Assembly (NCBI RefSeq): GCF_037038585.1
Contig: NC_092526.1
Location: forward strand, 35,663,501 to 35,727,500
DNA from: Patagioenas fasciata
Taxonomy: Eukaryota > Chordata > Aves > Columbiformes > Columbidae
Reading direction: 5' to 3'
DNA: 64,000 nt
Numbering within the stretch: the stretch's first letter is position 1; each line of letters opens with the position of its first letter. This document shows positions 1 to 11,035 of the stretch, in pieces. Below the pieces are notes generated by a model that worked only from the letters and a program-made list of their open reading frames with translations, did no database searches and was not told the origin of the DNA. Both the position numbers and the translations under genes were made by a program.

Positions 1-3000
1 CTCTCCCCCCGCTGCATGTACACAATTATCTGAATTCCTTTCTCTGCTGCTTCCTCCCTCCTGAAGCCTTGCAGACTGGCCTTGCTGCCTTTTCCATTAC
101 TTGAAGTACAGCCGCACATTTGGGCTCTCTCCTTTCCCGGTCCGCAGAGGGGTCTGTGCTGCAGCCACAAGGACTGGCACGCTCCAAATGGCAGAAAGCA
201 ACCCCAGGGATGGAAATTTATTCCCCATCCCCATCTTTTCAGCCTTCTGTGGTGGGAAACACCCTAAAAATCAGGGGATTTCTGCTATTCTAACCAGTCA
301 CCAGCACTGTTCCTTTGTGCCTCGGTTTGCCCTTCGTGCCTCACCTCTGCTGCTCGCCCCTGATTGCATTCAGAAAGCCCCTTGTGTTGCACCTGGGGAT
401 CCCCAGGGACCGTGGCACACCTGCTCACAAAGGTTCTCCTGCTGATAAGCAATATGGTATTTTTTCTTAACAGTTGCATTTTTTTGCATCGTCCAAATCA
501 CAAAAATGTTTTAAACTTCAAATACGTGCTACTGTCCATTTTGGCTCTGGGACAGCTGACAATTTCCATAACATAATTTGAGAATATTGCTGCCAATGCC
601 TGCAGCCAGTGTAGCTTTATGTATTCTGTATGCATAACAGCATATCTCTTCTTCTTTTGACTTTGTTATAAAAATATTTGATCGTATATTCAACAACACA
701 TAAACACAAACGCAACCTGCGCAGTTGGAGTTTTCCCATCCTTAAACAGAACAGAAACTTGTGTTCTCATAAGCCCACCTAAAGATTTGACAAATTCAGC
801 TGAAATTTTCCATGTGTTTTGATTTAGGTTTTAGCCTTCTTGATAAAAGTTATCTGCACAAATTTCAGCACAGGAATTCCAAAATAGAAAAACCTATGAA
901 AATTCCTCTGGTGCCACTCTGGCGTAACTTTCTGACACCCCGTTTTGACTGACAAAGCAAATGCTTATCTAGAAACTCTAGAAACACTTAGGGCTGCCTT
1001 CAGCTATGGAGTAATTGCAGTTGTTTCGTGGTGAAGCAGGCAGAGGGAGGACAGCATTGGGCGAAGAGGATCCTTCTCAGGAGGGCTAAGGGTGTTTGTG
1101 AGCATGGTAGGAGGGAGGCAAGGCTGCACACACAGCCTGTGCTTGGGCATAACTTCACTTCAGCTGGCTACGTGACACTGGGTGCTTCTTCATGCAAGAG
1201 GCATCCCATGCCGCAAGGTCGAGGAGCTGTGCTGGTTTGTTAAAGTTTGGCCAGGCTGGGAACACATCTCATCTCATCCAGGTAGCAAATACTTGGTTTG
1301 CCTATGTACATCCCAATGTGCTGGTTGTGAGTCCAGCTCCAAGCACATCTCAGCTGCTTCGTGGCGGCTGAAAGTTTAACCGCACTGTGACAAATCCGAG
1401 CCAAAGTATTAACTCCCCGTGCTTCCTGCCTTAGTTCTGCTTCACGCAGCTCACAGGAACGCTCAGCCCGTGTGTAGCTGGAAGGTGGTTTTTGGAGGCT
1501 CCTGAAAACACCTTCAGGTCCAGGTGTGACACTGCTTTGCAAGCCAGGTGATTTGTGTGCTGCCTTTCAGCTTTCCACCCGCCGCTGTCCCAGCCTCCAA
1601 CACACAGTCACAGGGAAGCCTTCAGCATTTTGGCATGTGTCTGTTTTCCACTCTCCTTGTGCTTCGAAACAGCTGGACCCTTTTTTGCCTAGGCTCCGGC
1701 AAACAAAAACAACGACGAGAAAGAGGAATCACTGTTGGGCATGGAAAATTTTCAGCTCAAGCAGCATACATTTCAGAAAGTTATGAGCAGATTAAAAAAC
1801 ATGGGATGCTGGAAGGCAAAGCTTATAAACCTGACCGTGGATATTAAGATTGATACTTGCCATATGCTTCGTTTTTAAAGCAGTCATTCCGAGGGCAGCT
1901 GGGAGCGATGGTCCCCTGTTGACCGTGCCCAGGAATAAGCAAGGCTAAGGGGTGAATTGGTGAGCACATAAGCTCAAAATATCTCGTCAAGGAAACCTGC
2001 CCATGGTGATGACAAACCCTGCCAGGCTGGGTGATTTCTGTGCCCCCAGTAAGATCCTCCTGAGTATCTCAGACTTCAAGCTGCCATATCGGTCTTAATG
2101 GCAGTAAAATCTGAGACTGAGTTGGGCCATAGGTGTTGAGAGAGAGGATAACGGATGCTCTTAGGAGCCCAGGTCACCTGCCATGGGCCACATCCAGCTC
2201 ACTGTCCTGGTAGCCAGGTGAGACAGGCTTCTTGTGGCCAGAAATAATTCAAATTCAGACTTTCTGGCTTGAGAGTCAAGGCACTGCGACTTGTCCTCCC
2301 CTCCAGCTTGGCAGTTCCTAATCTAAAAAAGAACAACCCGATTTCTGGTGCTGCTTGCTTTGGCATTTCGATATTCACGCCAGCCCATGCTGACCTTTTC
2401 TCTCCAAGGCACGGGGGCTGACATGTGCACCCCCAAGTCACATTTTGCATTGTTCGCTGTTGTTTTTCCCCATCCCTGTGCCTACAGGGCAGGACACACG
2501 CAGCGCTGATGCGGCGGGCAGGCGTACCAGGGGTATGACATAATGCAATAACCAAACTCGCCGCATTTATTTATTTTGAAAAAATATTAAGGGCAGCTGC
2601 GACTTACTGACGACTGAAACATTTAATGGATTTTCTAAATCAGGAGCGTCCCCTTTTGTGTTGTAACCCAGAATTACTTGAACTGGGTGGTTGGACTATT
2701 CCAGAATAACTCATCTACATCGCATTTTCCTCATCTCCATAAATATATAGAGGGTCTCCAGAACGTACACACCTGGGTAACAACCACAGAGGTCACTGCC
2801 TGGTATGCTTGGTCTGCTCTGTCTTGCTTAGGTGCTATCTCCAAGCAGATACAACTTGACAGGGGACTTCTCCTTCCCCGTTCACCCTGTAAGATGGCTG
2901 TAACTTCTTACCAGCTATTGTGCAGCACCTAAATAAGAAACCATTAATTAACAGCTTAGACAAGGACCAGTGACAGCCAGAGTAGGCTTTTGTTTTATGT

Positions 3001-3940
3001 TTCCCTATATTAATCCTTTCTGGTTATTCTTACTTTGGAAGGATGAGTTTCAAGAGGGTGGCAGTGGGGAAATGGGCTCATTTAACATTTGTTTCCTTGG
3101 TGGAGGTTTGTTTCCCAGGGAGGAAGGTTGCAGAGCTCTTTTGTCACTCATGCCCAGTGATGCTGCCTGCTCTGCTTGCATCCTACCTCTTCACCCCACG
3201 CAGCCCCACTGCTCTCCAGCCTGCCTTGCAGCAGCGCTGCTCTCCGCTCCGAACCTCCACAGCCTGCAAAAAAGCAGCCTTTGAAGTAAACATCCCATTT
3301 AAACGAATTCTGTGGGGATGCTTAAAGAGCAGGCACAGTCTGAGGAGGCAGACTTCAAAGGTGACAAAACACAGTGGTGGGGACAGTGCCAAAGGCAGCA
3401 GAGATGCTGGGACAATGCTGACCCATGGGGAAGCTGGCCAGGACCACGGGCGCAGCTGCACACAGGGTGGGTGAGGAGTGTGCCCACTGGTGTCACTTAC
3501 AAGAAATTTGTTATTTCAGTTGAAACTCCTTTCTGCAACGATGCTCAATCAGAAAGCACATCCACTCCAGGGGCTCCCAAAGGCAATGTCGTCAGCCCGT
3601 GGGCTGGGTTGGGGTCTTGGCTTTCACCCGTGCAGCTTTTTACTTCCACAAATTAAAGACGAAGCGGGGAAGAAACAGTTTATAAACTTCTCAGTGCCTT
3701 CCAAAATCCGTACCAGGTTGTGTGGGGCAAGCAGCTGGTGTGTGCTGCCACTTGCACCCCTTATCCGCCTGCTCACTGCCTGACCACAGCCCCAAACAGA
3801 AGGCAAGAAGGTGGGCTGGCACCTTCCCAGCAGGGATTTTGGCTGGCTGGAGCCTACATGAAGGGAGAGCTGGGCACTGAGCACAGAAGCATTTTTTTTT
3901 TACATTCCAAACTTTTAAAGAAGTTGAAAAAGCATCCTTA

Positions 3941-4052
3941 AAAAAAACACAAACAAAAAACCAACCAACCAAACAAACCCCCACAAGAACAGAAAAACCC
4001 CAACCAACAAACAAACAACAACAACAACACCCAAACCAAACCGAAACCAACT
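3941..4052. repeat. A/C-rich low-complexity tract
   Basis: About 110 bases made almost only of A and C, built from irregular CCAA, CAAA and CAA units, with no fixed period. Similar tracts occur at 30075-30197, 38805-38900, 39911-39980, 40228-40286, 40936-40970, 55287-55318 and 56837-57000. It gives open frames in all directions that should not be taken as genes. Confidence 0.85.
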
Positions 4053-4604
4053 TCAAATTGTTTTGGTGCATTTCCTATTTAATTTGCGCTCTTGGTCACA
4101 TTATGGAAATGTTTTCAATCCCTTTGTAACCAAACCCACCCTAATCCTATATAAACAAGGACTTTGGGGACCTGTTTCAAAATGTCCTGCAAACAGGGCT
4201 GTGTTCTTGCTGCCACCTCACATCAAGCCAGCAGCTCTCGGCTCTTGTGGTTTCCATGCTGTGCTCTTGGGCTGGATAATGCTCCTTATGGGGCTGGGAA
4301 ATGTTCCTAAAGCGAAGAAAGAATAGAACAGCAAGTCCTCAATTCACTGTACAGTGGAAACTGCATTGGGTCTGTGATAAAGAACTGCATAGTGACTATA
4401 CACTGTGTTACAAACTCCAAGAGTGAGAGAAATATTTGGAAACTATAGTCAGCAGAGAGCTTCACAGTATATCATCTCTCAGTCCAGATACTACAATCAT
4501 GCATTATTATAATATAGTATTATGCCTTTCAGCTATACCTCAGAGAATAACAAAGTGCCTTATGGAACTAGTTGGTTAAATCCCACATAACCTGTAAGAG
4601 AGGA

Positions 4605-4735
4605 ACAGATGTACTGCAGTTTCCCAACCAGGGAGACCGAGGCATACACACAGACAGCAAATACATAGCAAACCTGTGTGTGAGCTGGGATTAAAACTGA
4701 GCTCTACAAGGTCCCACTGTACTACCACACCAGCT
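4605..4735 (+). mobile_element. possible MIR-type SINE relic
   Basis: The order of short blocks resembles a MIR element: GAGGCA, then a stretch with ACACAG, then GAGCTGGGATT followed by AAACTGAGCTCT, then a segment ending CTACCACACCAGCTT. This matches the MIR consensus as I remember it, where GAGCTGGGATTCGAACCC is followed by CACTACACCACGCT. Copies in birds are old and strongly diverged. The ends are approximate, and a profile search against amniote SINE consensus sequences would decide it. Confidence 0.45.
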
Positions 4736-6707
4736 TAGTGCCAGGAACCAACTCTGTCCCCTCCCCGTGACATTCGCTATGGGCTTTGCTGCTTCTTTTC
4801 AGAGTAAGTCCCACAGATCCATACCTCATCATCCAGCTGCCACAGGGAACCTGCGGGATTGCGTTCGGAAGCCTCTGTGGGTCCAGCTTGCGGGACCGGA
4901 GCTGGAAATGCCGCGGGAGCTGCCGCCAGCTGCGTGCCTTGGCAGGCTGTGATAAACGCCTCGCCGGGATTAAAGGATCATAAACATCAAGCTTGACCTT
5001 TGGAGTGTCCATTAAAGCACAAAATCATTGCGGAAAAGTTCTCTATAATTTAGCAGGGAGACGGAGCCAGGAGGGCTCTGGTGACTCATGTTGTAGCTCC
5101 TGAAGGCAAGGGGGGCTGCACTTCCCCTTTCGGCGTATGAGGAGTCGGGAGATCAGAGCCAACCCTGCTGGGTGCCCAGGCACATGGCACTGGGTTTAAC
5201 TGGGACGCTTCCAGATGGGCTGTCCAGAAACAAGGGGCAGGAGGAGGCAGCCACCACGAAGGGCCTGGCTGCAGTGGTGTGGCAGCACTGGGGAGGAGAG
5301 GAGAAAAGACCAGCTTGCAGATTTTGGGGGTATTTTCCACCTTATTCAGCCAGGAGCTGATCCTCCCTCCCACTGCGATACCCAAAGCGCAGTGAGCAAG
5401 GACTAGGTTTGTGACGTGAGGATCACAAGCCAGATTCGGGGTACAATTTCTCCAATATACCTAGCTCCTTTTTAAGGAAACTAAGCCACTGAGGTCTTCT
5501 TACCTTATTAAGCTCCACATGGGATACTATCAGGTTTTTAGCACAGTACTCCTCTATTTGAGTGACCTGGAGGGGGGAACTGAGAAGGAAGAGGTTTGGT
5601 CCAGACATCTCATTACTTCTCTGCCTGCAATGGAATGTTTCCACACATCTCACCACCAAACTGTGTCCCCCATACAACATGCCCTCCTCCTCCTGTTACC
5701 ATTCATCTGTTTCCAAAGTTGCTATTTGGAGTCAGATTTTCAAAAGCAGTCAGTGTCCAAGGTCCCAAAGGCCAGAGAAGAAGAAATGCAGGGAGTAGGT
5801 CCCGGAGGGGTGTTTCTCATCTTTGAGCACTTCTTTCCTTCTCTCATGCTGACAGATTGGGTCTGTGAAAGGGTTTTACCCTTTGTTGTGGGTCTTACAT
5901 AGACTATGTAGAACAACTAGCAAAATGTTACACAAGTGCATGTCAAGATAGGGAGAATAACCCTTTCATAGCCAGGTCTTTCAGCTTCCTTTGAGTGACC
6001 TCTGTATGGGGTCATAACGTTGCTCCATCAGCTGAGGTTGACTGCTTTGATGTGCAGTGCATAATCACAGAAAATAGCAGTGGAAATAGACTACCAGGTT
6101 ATCTGCTTCTGCCAGGGGTGGTAACCAGGCATTAGGCAGGTGATGGCTGAACAGCAGGAACAAACGTCTGCCCACCGTGACCCTGGTCCTGGTGCCCTGT
6201 GTGGGCTGGGAAAACATGGCTAAAACCCTAGGAACAGGAGAGGGAACCTGGCAGAGCCATGCCAGAGCCCTGGGACATGGTAGCGCCACCATCCACTGTG
6301 CTCATTCATCTCGCCTTAATGGGGAAGCCAGAACACCCTGTTAGCACTGAGATGCTGTGAAATTCCCATTTTTTCCAGTTGGCTGGAGCCAAAAGAGCTG
6401 CTGGAAACCAGAAAGGACCAGTGGAAACGAGATCCCGCAGTTCAGCAGCAGCCAGATCAGAGTGTTTCAGCCAGGGTTAAAGGCGTTGGTTTTGCAAATC
6501 ACCGGCTTTGCTCTAAGAGCAGCTTTGTGCTGACCTCTCCCATCTTGGGTGGGATTTGAAAAATCAGTGGAAACGGCTCAGCTAAGTGTTGCCTTCGACT
6601 TGGTTTCACCTTGTTTTACAGGGCAGATGGGTTCAGAGAAGAGCAGGACATGCTGATTTGTTGTATAGTTGGCAGGGAGCATCCTTTCTCACTTGCTGGA
6701 GAAAATT

Positions 6708-6735
6708 TTTTAAATAATAAAAATAAAATAAAATA
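6708..6735. repeat. A/T-rich simple repeat
   Basis: Short A-rich repeat with AAAATA-like units in the region before the putative terminal exon. It has no coding or regulatory meaning that can be read directly. Confidence 0.7.
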
Positions 6736-8454
6736 AGCTTAAAGTTTGCCCCAGGCTTAAGCAGAAAATTTCTTCACAGTATCATCCTCCTCTCTGTATT
6801 TTATTTTTCTTTCCTGGGTCCTTCCCTGGCTAAGGCTGCAGCAATGTCAGCATTAGGAAAGGACCAGCCTGTCATTTGTCAGATGTACATGTACACAAAC
6901 CACCGCCACTTGCACACACCAAGCAGTTAAGCTTTCTTAAGTAGTCCTGGGCAGCCTGTCAAGTCCCAAGCTCATCTGCAGAATGTGGTTGTAATTAGAT
7001 AATTAATAACTTCGAGAAGGAAAGGAAAGGAAATAAGCTAAATGGAAGCTTTCCTTAGTGGGAGGAAATAATTATATCTACTTTTTGATATATGAGCTGA
7101 GGTGGCTTTCTGAAGGCAGAAACAGCATCTCGCCTACAAAACCATCCCTCCCCCAAATTAGACAGGATCTCCCATGGGCACTGCTGGGTCACAGAGTTTG
7201 TCCCACCAGCCCACAAATGAGTAGCAGCAGGTTGCTCCAGGTCAGAGCAAACCCTGCGAGTTAACGGGACTCCTTGACATGTTGCTGCATCTTGTCTCAT
7301 TCCAATAAATGGGGCAGAAAAGAGATAATATGCACAATTGGGTCACCAGGAACCGTGTGGAAAACAGGGGCTTAGCACAACATTTGTCAGGACTGGAGAA
7401 GCTGCTGTCAGCATATGAACTTTTTGATGAATGCCTTGTTCCTGCCTTTGGATTTTCCATTTCACACTACGATGCAAAAAAAGGCTGTATATCACCAGAC
7501 TCAAAACTTAGGCTATACATCCAGAAGTCAAAAGAATTGTTAAGGTTAGGTTGACTTCTTGTTGTTGTTGGTTTTGGATGTGCTTAGATATTGCATAAAT
7601 GTATTACCCCAGGATGGAAAGAACACGTATTCATTTCCAGCAGGGTTTGTCTGATTTTGCAGGAGGAGCTGAGAGCCACTGTGGGTGGGGTTTCTAAAGC
7701 CCGTCCTGGCTGACTGGGTGTTCATGAACCATACCCTTGACTTAGAACTGTACAAGGGAACATATCTCAGAAAGATGTCCTGTATTTGGTGTATTTATTT
7801 TTATTTTCTTTTTTTCCCTTTCTCTCTAGATTGTCCAGTGTCTGAGACTGAAGTGGAACTGGGATATATCCAAGTCTGTAGCTTCTGAAACCTTAACAAC
7901 CTCAAGTAAACTGGTCCAAAATACCCCTCTTGACCTCCCTCGCTCTGAACTCTTGTGGAGCCCTTAAACTGAGCAGAAAACAGCACCAAAGCTAATGGTC
8001 TGAAACTTTGCAACATCTCTCCCCAACCGACTGACCAAAGAGAAAAGAGAAGCGACATTCCTGATTGTTCGTTATCGTTGGGTTTTGTGTCTGTCTGTCT
8101 GTGCGTTTGGTTTTATTTCTAATTTTTTTTTTTTTTTCCAAAAGATGATCATTCAGGAACACATTTATGAGAAATCTTTGGGTTCAGATTTTATTTCCCC
8201 TTATAGCTGTATTCTTTTGGGGGCTTTTATTTTGTCTGTTTTTTAAAAATTCAAACCCTGATTTCTTGTACAGTGGTGTCAAAACTGGACCAAGGCTCTG
8301 AGAAAAAGAAAAAAATGAAAAAAAAAAAAAAAAGAAAAAAGCCCACTATGTCCCCAGCTCCCTGCATGATTTGTTTCAAGTACAGCCTGGATTACAGACT
8401 GCCCTCCACACTCTACGGCCTCCTCCTTATTGCTCCATGATTTGCTACCGCTCG

Positions 8455-8481
8455 CCCCCCCCCCCCCCCCTTTTTTTTTTT
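8455..8481 (+). repeat. C16T11 homopolymer pair in the 3' UTR
   Basis: Sixteen C residues followed directly by eleven T residues, inside the putative TWIST2 3' UTR about 110 bases before the poly(A) signals. In RNA this is a C-tract/U-tract, the type bound by poly(C)-binding and polypyrimidine-tract proteins. Exact lengths may be affected by sequencing of homopolymers. Confidence 0.85.
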
Positions 8482-8587
8482 CTCATTTTCTGTTCCAGTG
8501 TATATGTTGCTTATTTGTTTTATTTATTGAGATATTTTTAACGAGCTAAGAGACTGCAATGTCGCTGTGTATACTGCTTCTCTTGCC

Positions 8588-8599
8588 AATAAAAATAAA
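8588..8599 (+). terminator. TWIST2: tandem poly(A) signals (AATAAAAATAAA)
   Basis: Two AATAAA hexamers lie back to back at 8588-8593 and 8594-8599 on the plus strand. The sequence just before them is AT-rich and that after them turns more mixed, as expected at a transcript end. They define the end of the exon starting at 7830. Confidence 0.75.
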
Positions 8600-10954
8600 G
8601 ATGTCATGCAGCTACTAGGGGTATGGGATTTACATTCTTGACTGCACAGCGCCGAGCAGAAACTGAGCCGCTTCCTCACACCCCGCAATGTTTTGATACT
8701 CACTGATTTGGCTAAAAGCCGTTTCCCAGGTAGCCGGTGATGGGGTGCAGAAGGTATGGGAGTCGCTTGTCTGGGCTGATGTCTGCCTGCATATACCAGG
8801 AGTAGTAGGTTATTTACTTGCAGCCTGGCTAAGGAGGTTTGCTCAGGCACGCATCTCTGCAGCACCGTGGTCTCCAGCACAGCGCTCGAGCGGCTTCTGC
8901 TCTCAGCCCAGCCCTTTATTAAGTAAAATGCAACATATCTTGGTACGTACCAGGCTGCACGCTTGCCTGCAGCTGGAGTGAAAATAAGCTGATCTCCATC
9001 ATGCCTGCTGGTGGAAATGCTGAGGGCATTTGTCTTATACTGTTTTCTTCAAAGAAAAAACACTGCTTTAAAAAATTGCTGTAAATAGACTGATCTAATG
9101 CTCACTAACCTTCCTCCACTGCCTTGCAGAGCCCCGTCAGACCCTTGGTCATATACAAGCTGAAGCCAGGTTTCACTTTCTAGGTCATAAATACTATGTT
9201 TAAGAAATAATCAATTCTGGAAAAAACAATAATAATAATTAAAAAAATCATTTGAAGAACAACCATGGTGGATCTGGAAACATGGGGCTAAATTATCCCA
9301 AACGACCTTTTGTTCTCACACTCTTTCCTTGCTGGATTAACAACAATGCAGGTTCACTTCAGAGCACGTGGGCTGCAACACTGAAGTGACAGAGAGGGAT
9401 TGATTAAAGGGCAGTTTGGGAGCCTTAGCATACATTGTTGGGATTATCATCCCAATTTTTCAAAACAGAAGGCGAAACAGATCTTTGTAAGAAAGATCTG
9501 CTCAAAAATTGGAAGGGAGTGATGTATTGTTGGGGGCAGGGGGAGGAAAAAATGGTGAGGGATAATCGACTCTAGGAAAAAAAAAAGCAACACTGTGGTG
9601 TCTAGAGCCATTAAAGAATAAATCATGTCATTCCATCTAAACCAGCTTCAGAGGAAAACATTTTAACATACCAAATCAAGAACATTCATGTGTGTATCTG
9701 ATGCATTAATTGTCTGAAAGGTTTCGGCGCTTGAACGTCAGATGTTTATTTTAAAACAAGTGCAGTTGCATAGAGTAAAATACATCACATCCACTAAAAG
9801 CCCTTTCTTAAAAGTAAATGGTATCTCAGTCTGGGCTTTTGGTACCAGCAGAGCCAAAAATGCCATTTAAGAAGGTGAATTTGACAGATGTCATGCAATG
9901 CAGCATGCCAACACAGCAAACAGAATTTTTTTTTTCCTAGGTTATGTATATTTGTGGATTAGTTTCTGCAACTTTGTGAATCTTTAACAATGCTTCAGAT
10001 TGCACCAAACTGATTTCATCACAAAGAGTAATGTTTTCCAAGCATGAGCACCCAAATCCAACTTCAGCCTTATCAATGACTTGTCAGAAGAGCCTCCCAG
10101 GATATGACCAGGACCAGGAGATGGTCAGACCTACTCAAGCCGTAGGTCAGATGTGTGCAGATGTAGCGGTGCCATCATCATTGCCAAGTGCCTTCCTCAA
10201 TGCTACAAAAGGTCAGGGCTGCTGAACCCCCCGCTCCAATACCATGTATCTAAGGATCTGTCATGGTAGATCAAAGCATTTGATCTCTCTCTCTGCAAAG
10301 TGCACTAGCAACTATTATTGAAAGTAAATGCTCACAATCACCTGTTGGTACCGCTTCTATGAATTCTGAGGGTTACCCAAGGCTCCTGTGGGTGAATGGC
10401 CTTGGAGAGGTATATTTGGAACCTGGAGATTTGATACAACATTTTTTTTTTTCAGCCAGAAAAAAATCATAAGCGTCAAAGCTGGCGAGGCCAGCCAGAA
10501 AACAGCCATGGGATGGGGCTGGGATGAGTGGTTTCGGTTCCCCAGGGGAGAACCGAGACTATCAAATGCTCCAAAAGTCCTGACAATTTGAGAGCTTAGC
10601 TGTAAACTCTCCCGATAACAGTTTTTTAACAGAAAACACAGTTGAATTGATGAATAGAGAGACATGCATTTCAATCAGCAGCTGAAAAGGCTTTTCATCA
10701 TGTCAAATTCATCTTGCGTGAGCTGCTGCCCGTAGCCAGCACTGTGGGTCAGTTAGGAAGAAGGCAAAGTAAAGGTGAAACCCGGAACCTAAAACTGAAG
10801 CTGTGTTGCCATGCTCAGGACATGGCATAGGTCAATTTACTTTTTCATTTGTATGAGTTTTTTTCCATAGTGTTTACCACATCTTTCACCCTAATTCCCA
10901 ATGTGATTAAATTTGTCCCTTCCAATCCCAACCCCTGCATGAAACCCCAACTCC

Positions 10955-11035
10955 CTGTGAGAGATTAAGAGATGTGCCCAAGGACAGGACAGACTCTCGG
11001 CCAAAAGAGGGTAAAACTGAAAAATACCTAAATGC
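10955..11035 (+). mobile_element. possible MIR-type SINE core relic
   Basis: GAGAGATTAAGAGATG followed by TGCCCAAGG resembles the MIR core segment GAGAGGTTAAGTGACTTGCCCAAGG at about 21 of 25 positions, by my own count against the consensus from memory. Flanks are too diverged to place ends. It could be chance similarity. Confidence 0.3.

Larger units (their letters stand above)
1..7829 (+). other. TWIST2: probable TWIST2 intron (or upstream flank), no coding exon seen
   Basis: No frame here shows a known protein family, and the bHLH coding exon of a Twist protein is absent. The stretch ends in a polypyrimidine tract and AG at 7828-7829, so it reads as the intron before the terminal exon at 7830. 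In other vertebrates TWIST2 has its whole coding region in one exon, followed by a long intron and a non-coding 3' exon; that knowledge is the basis for the name. Contents seen: an A/C-rich tract (3941-4052), a possible MIR-like SINE relic (about 4605-4735), an A/T-rich AAAATA run (6708-6735) and a short AAGG repeat (about 7017-7032). If the exon at 7830 belongs to another gene, this label falls with it. Confidence 0.45.
7830..8615 (+). other. TWIST2: non-coding terminal exon, probably TWIST2 3' UTR
   Basis: The left edge is a good splice acceptor: a long T/C tract followed by AG at 7828-7829. The right edge is set by overlapping poly(A) signals at 8588-8599, with cleavage expected some 10 to 25 bases later. 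No frame between them encodes a recognisable protein, and stops are frequent. The interior is typical 3' UTR: T-rich, with G/T-rich tracts, an A15 run near 8320-8335, a C16T11 run at 8455-8481 and AT-rich sequence before the signals. TWIST2 (a bHLH repressor of mesenchyme and dermis) has exactly such a separate 3' non-coding exon and lies next to HDAC4 in convergent orientation in other vertebrates. The name therefore rests on synteny and structure, not on coding sequence. The alternative is the last exon of an unrelated or non-coding transcript. Confidence 0.6.

Noticed and set aside
5423-5680. 85-codon minus-strand frame with a helical-looking product
   Set aside because: No family recognised, no splice sites of quality at its ends, and overlapping plus-strand frames.
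7685-7888. 67-codon plus-strand frame crossing the splice acceptor at 7829
   Set aside because: It spans the polypyrimidine tract and the exon border, so it cannot be a single translated unit in the spliced RNA.
9430-9530. Possible third MIR-like relic (ATTATCATCCCAATTTTTCA followed by GAAACAGA)
   Set aside because: Only a short weak resemblance to the MIR middle region; not enough to call.
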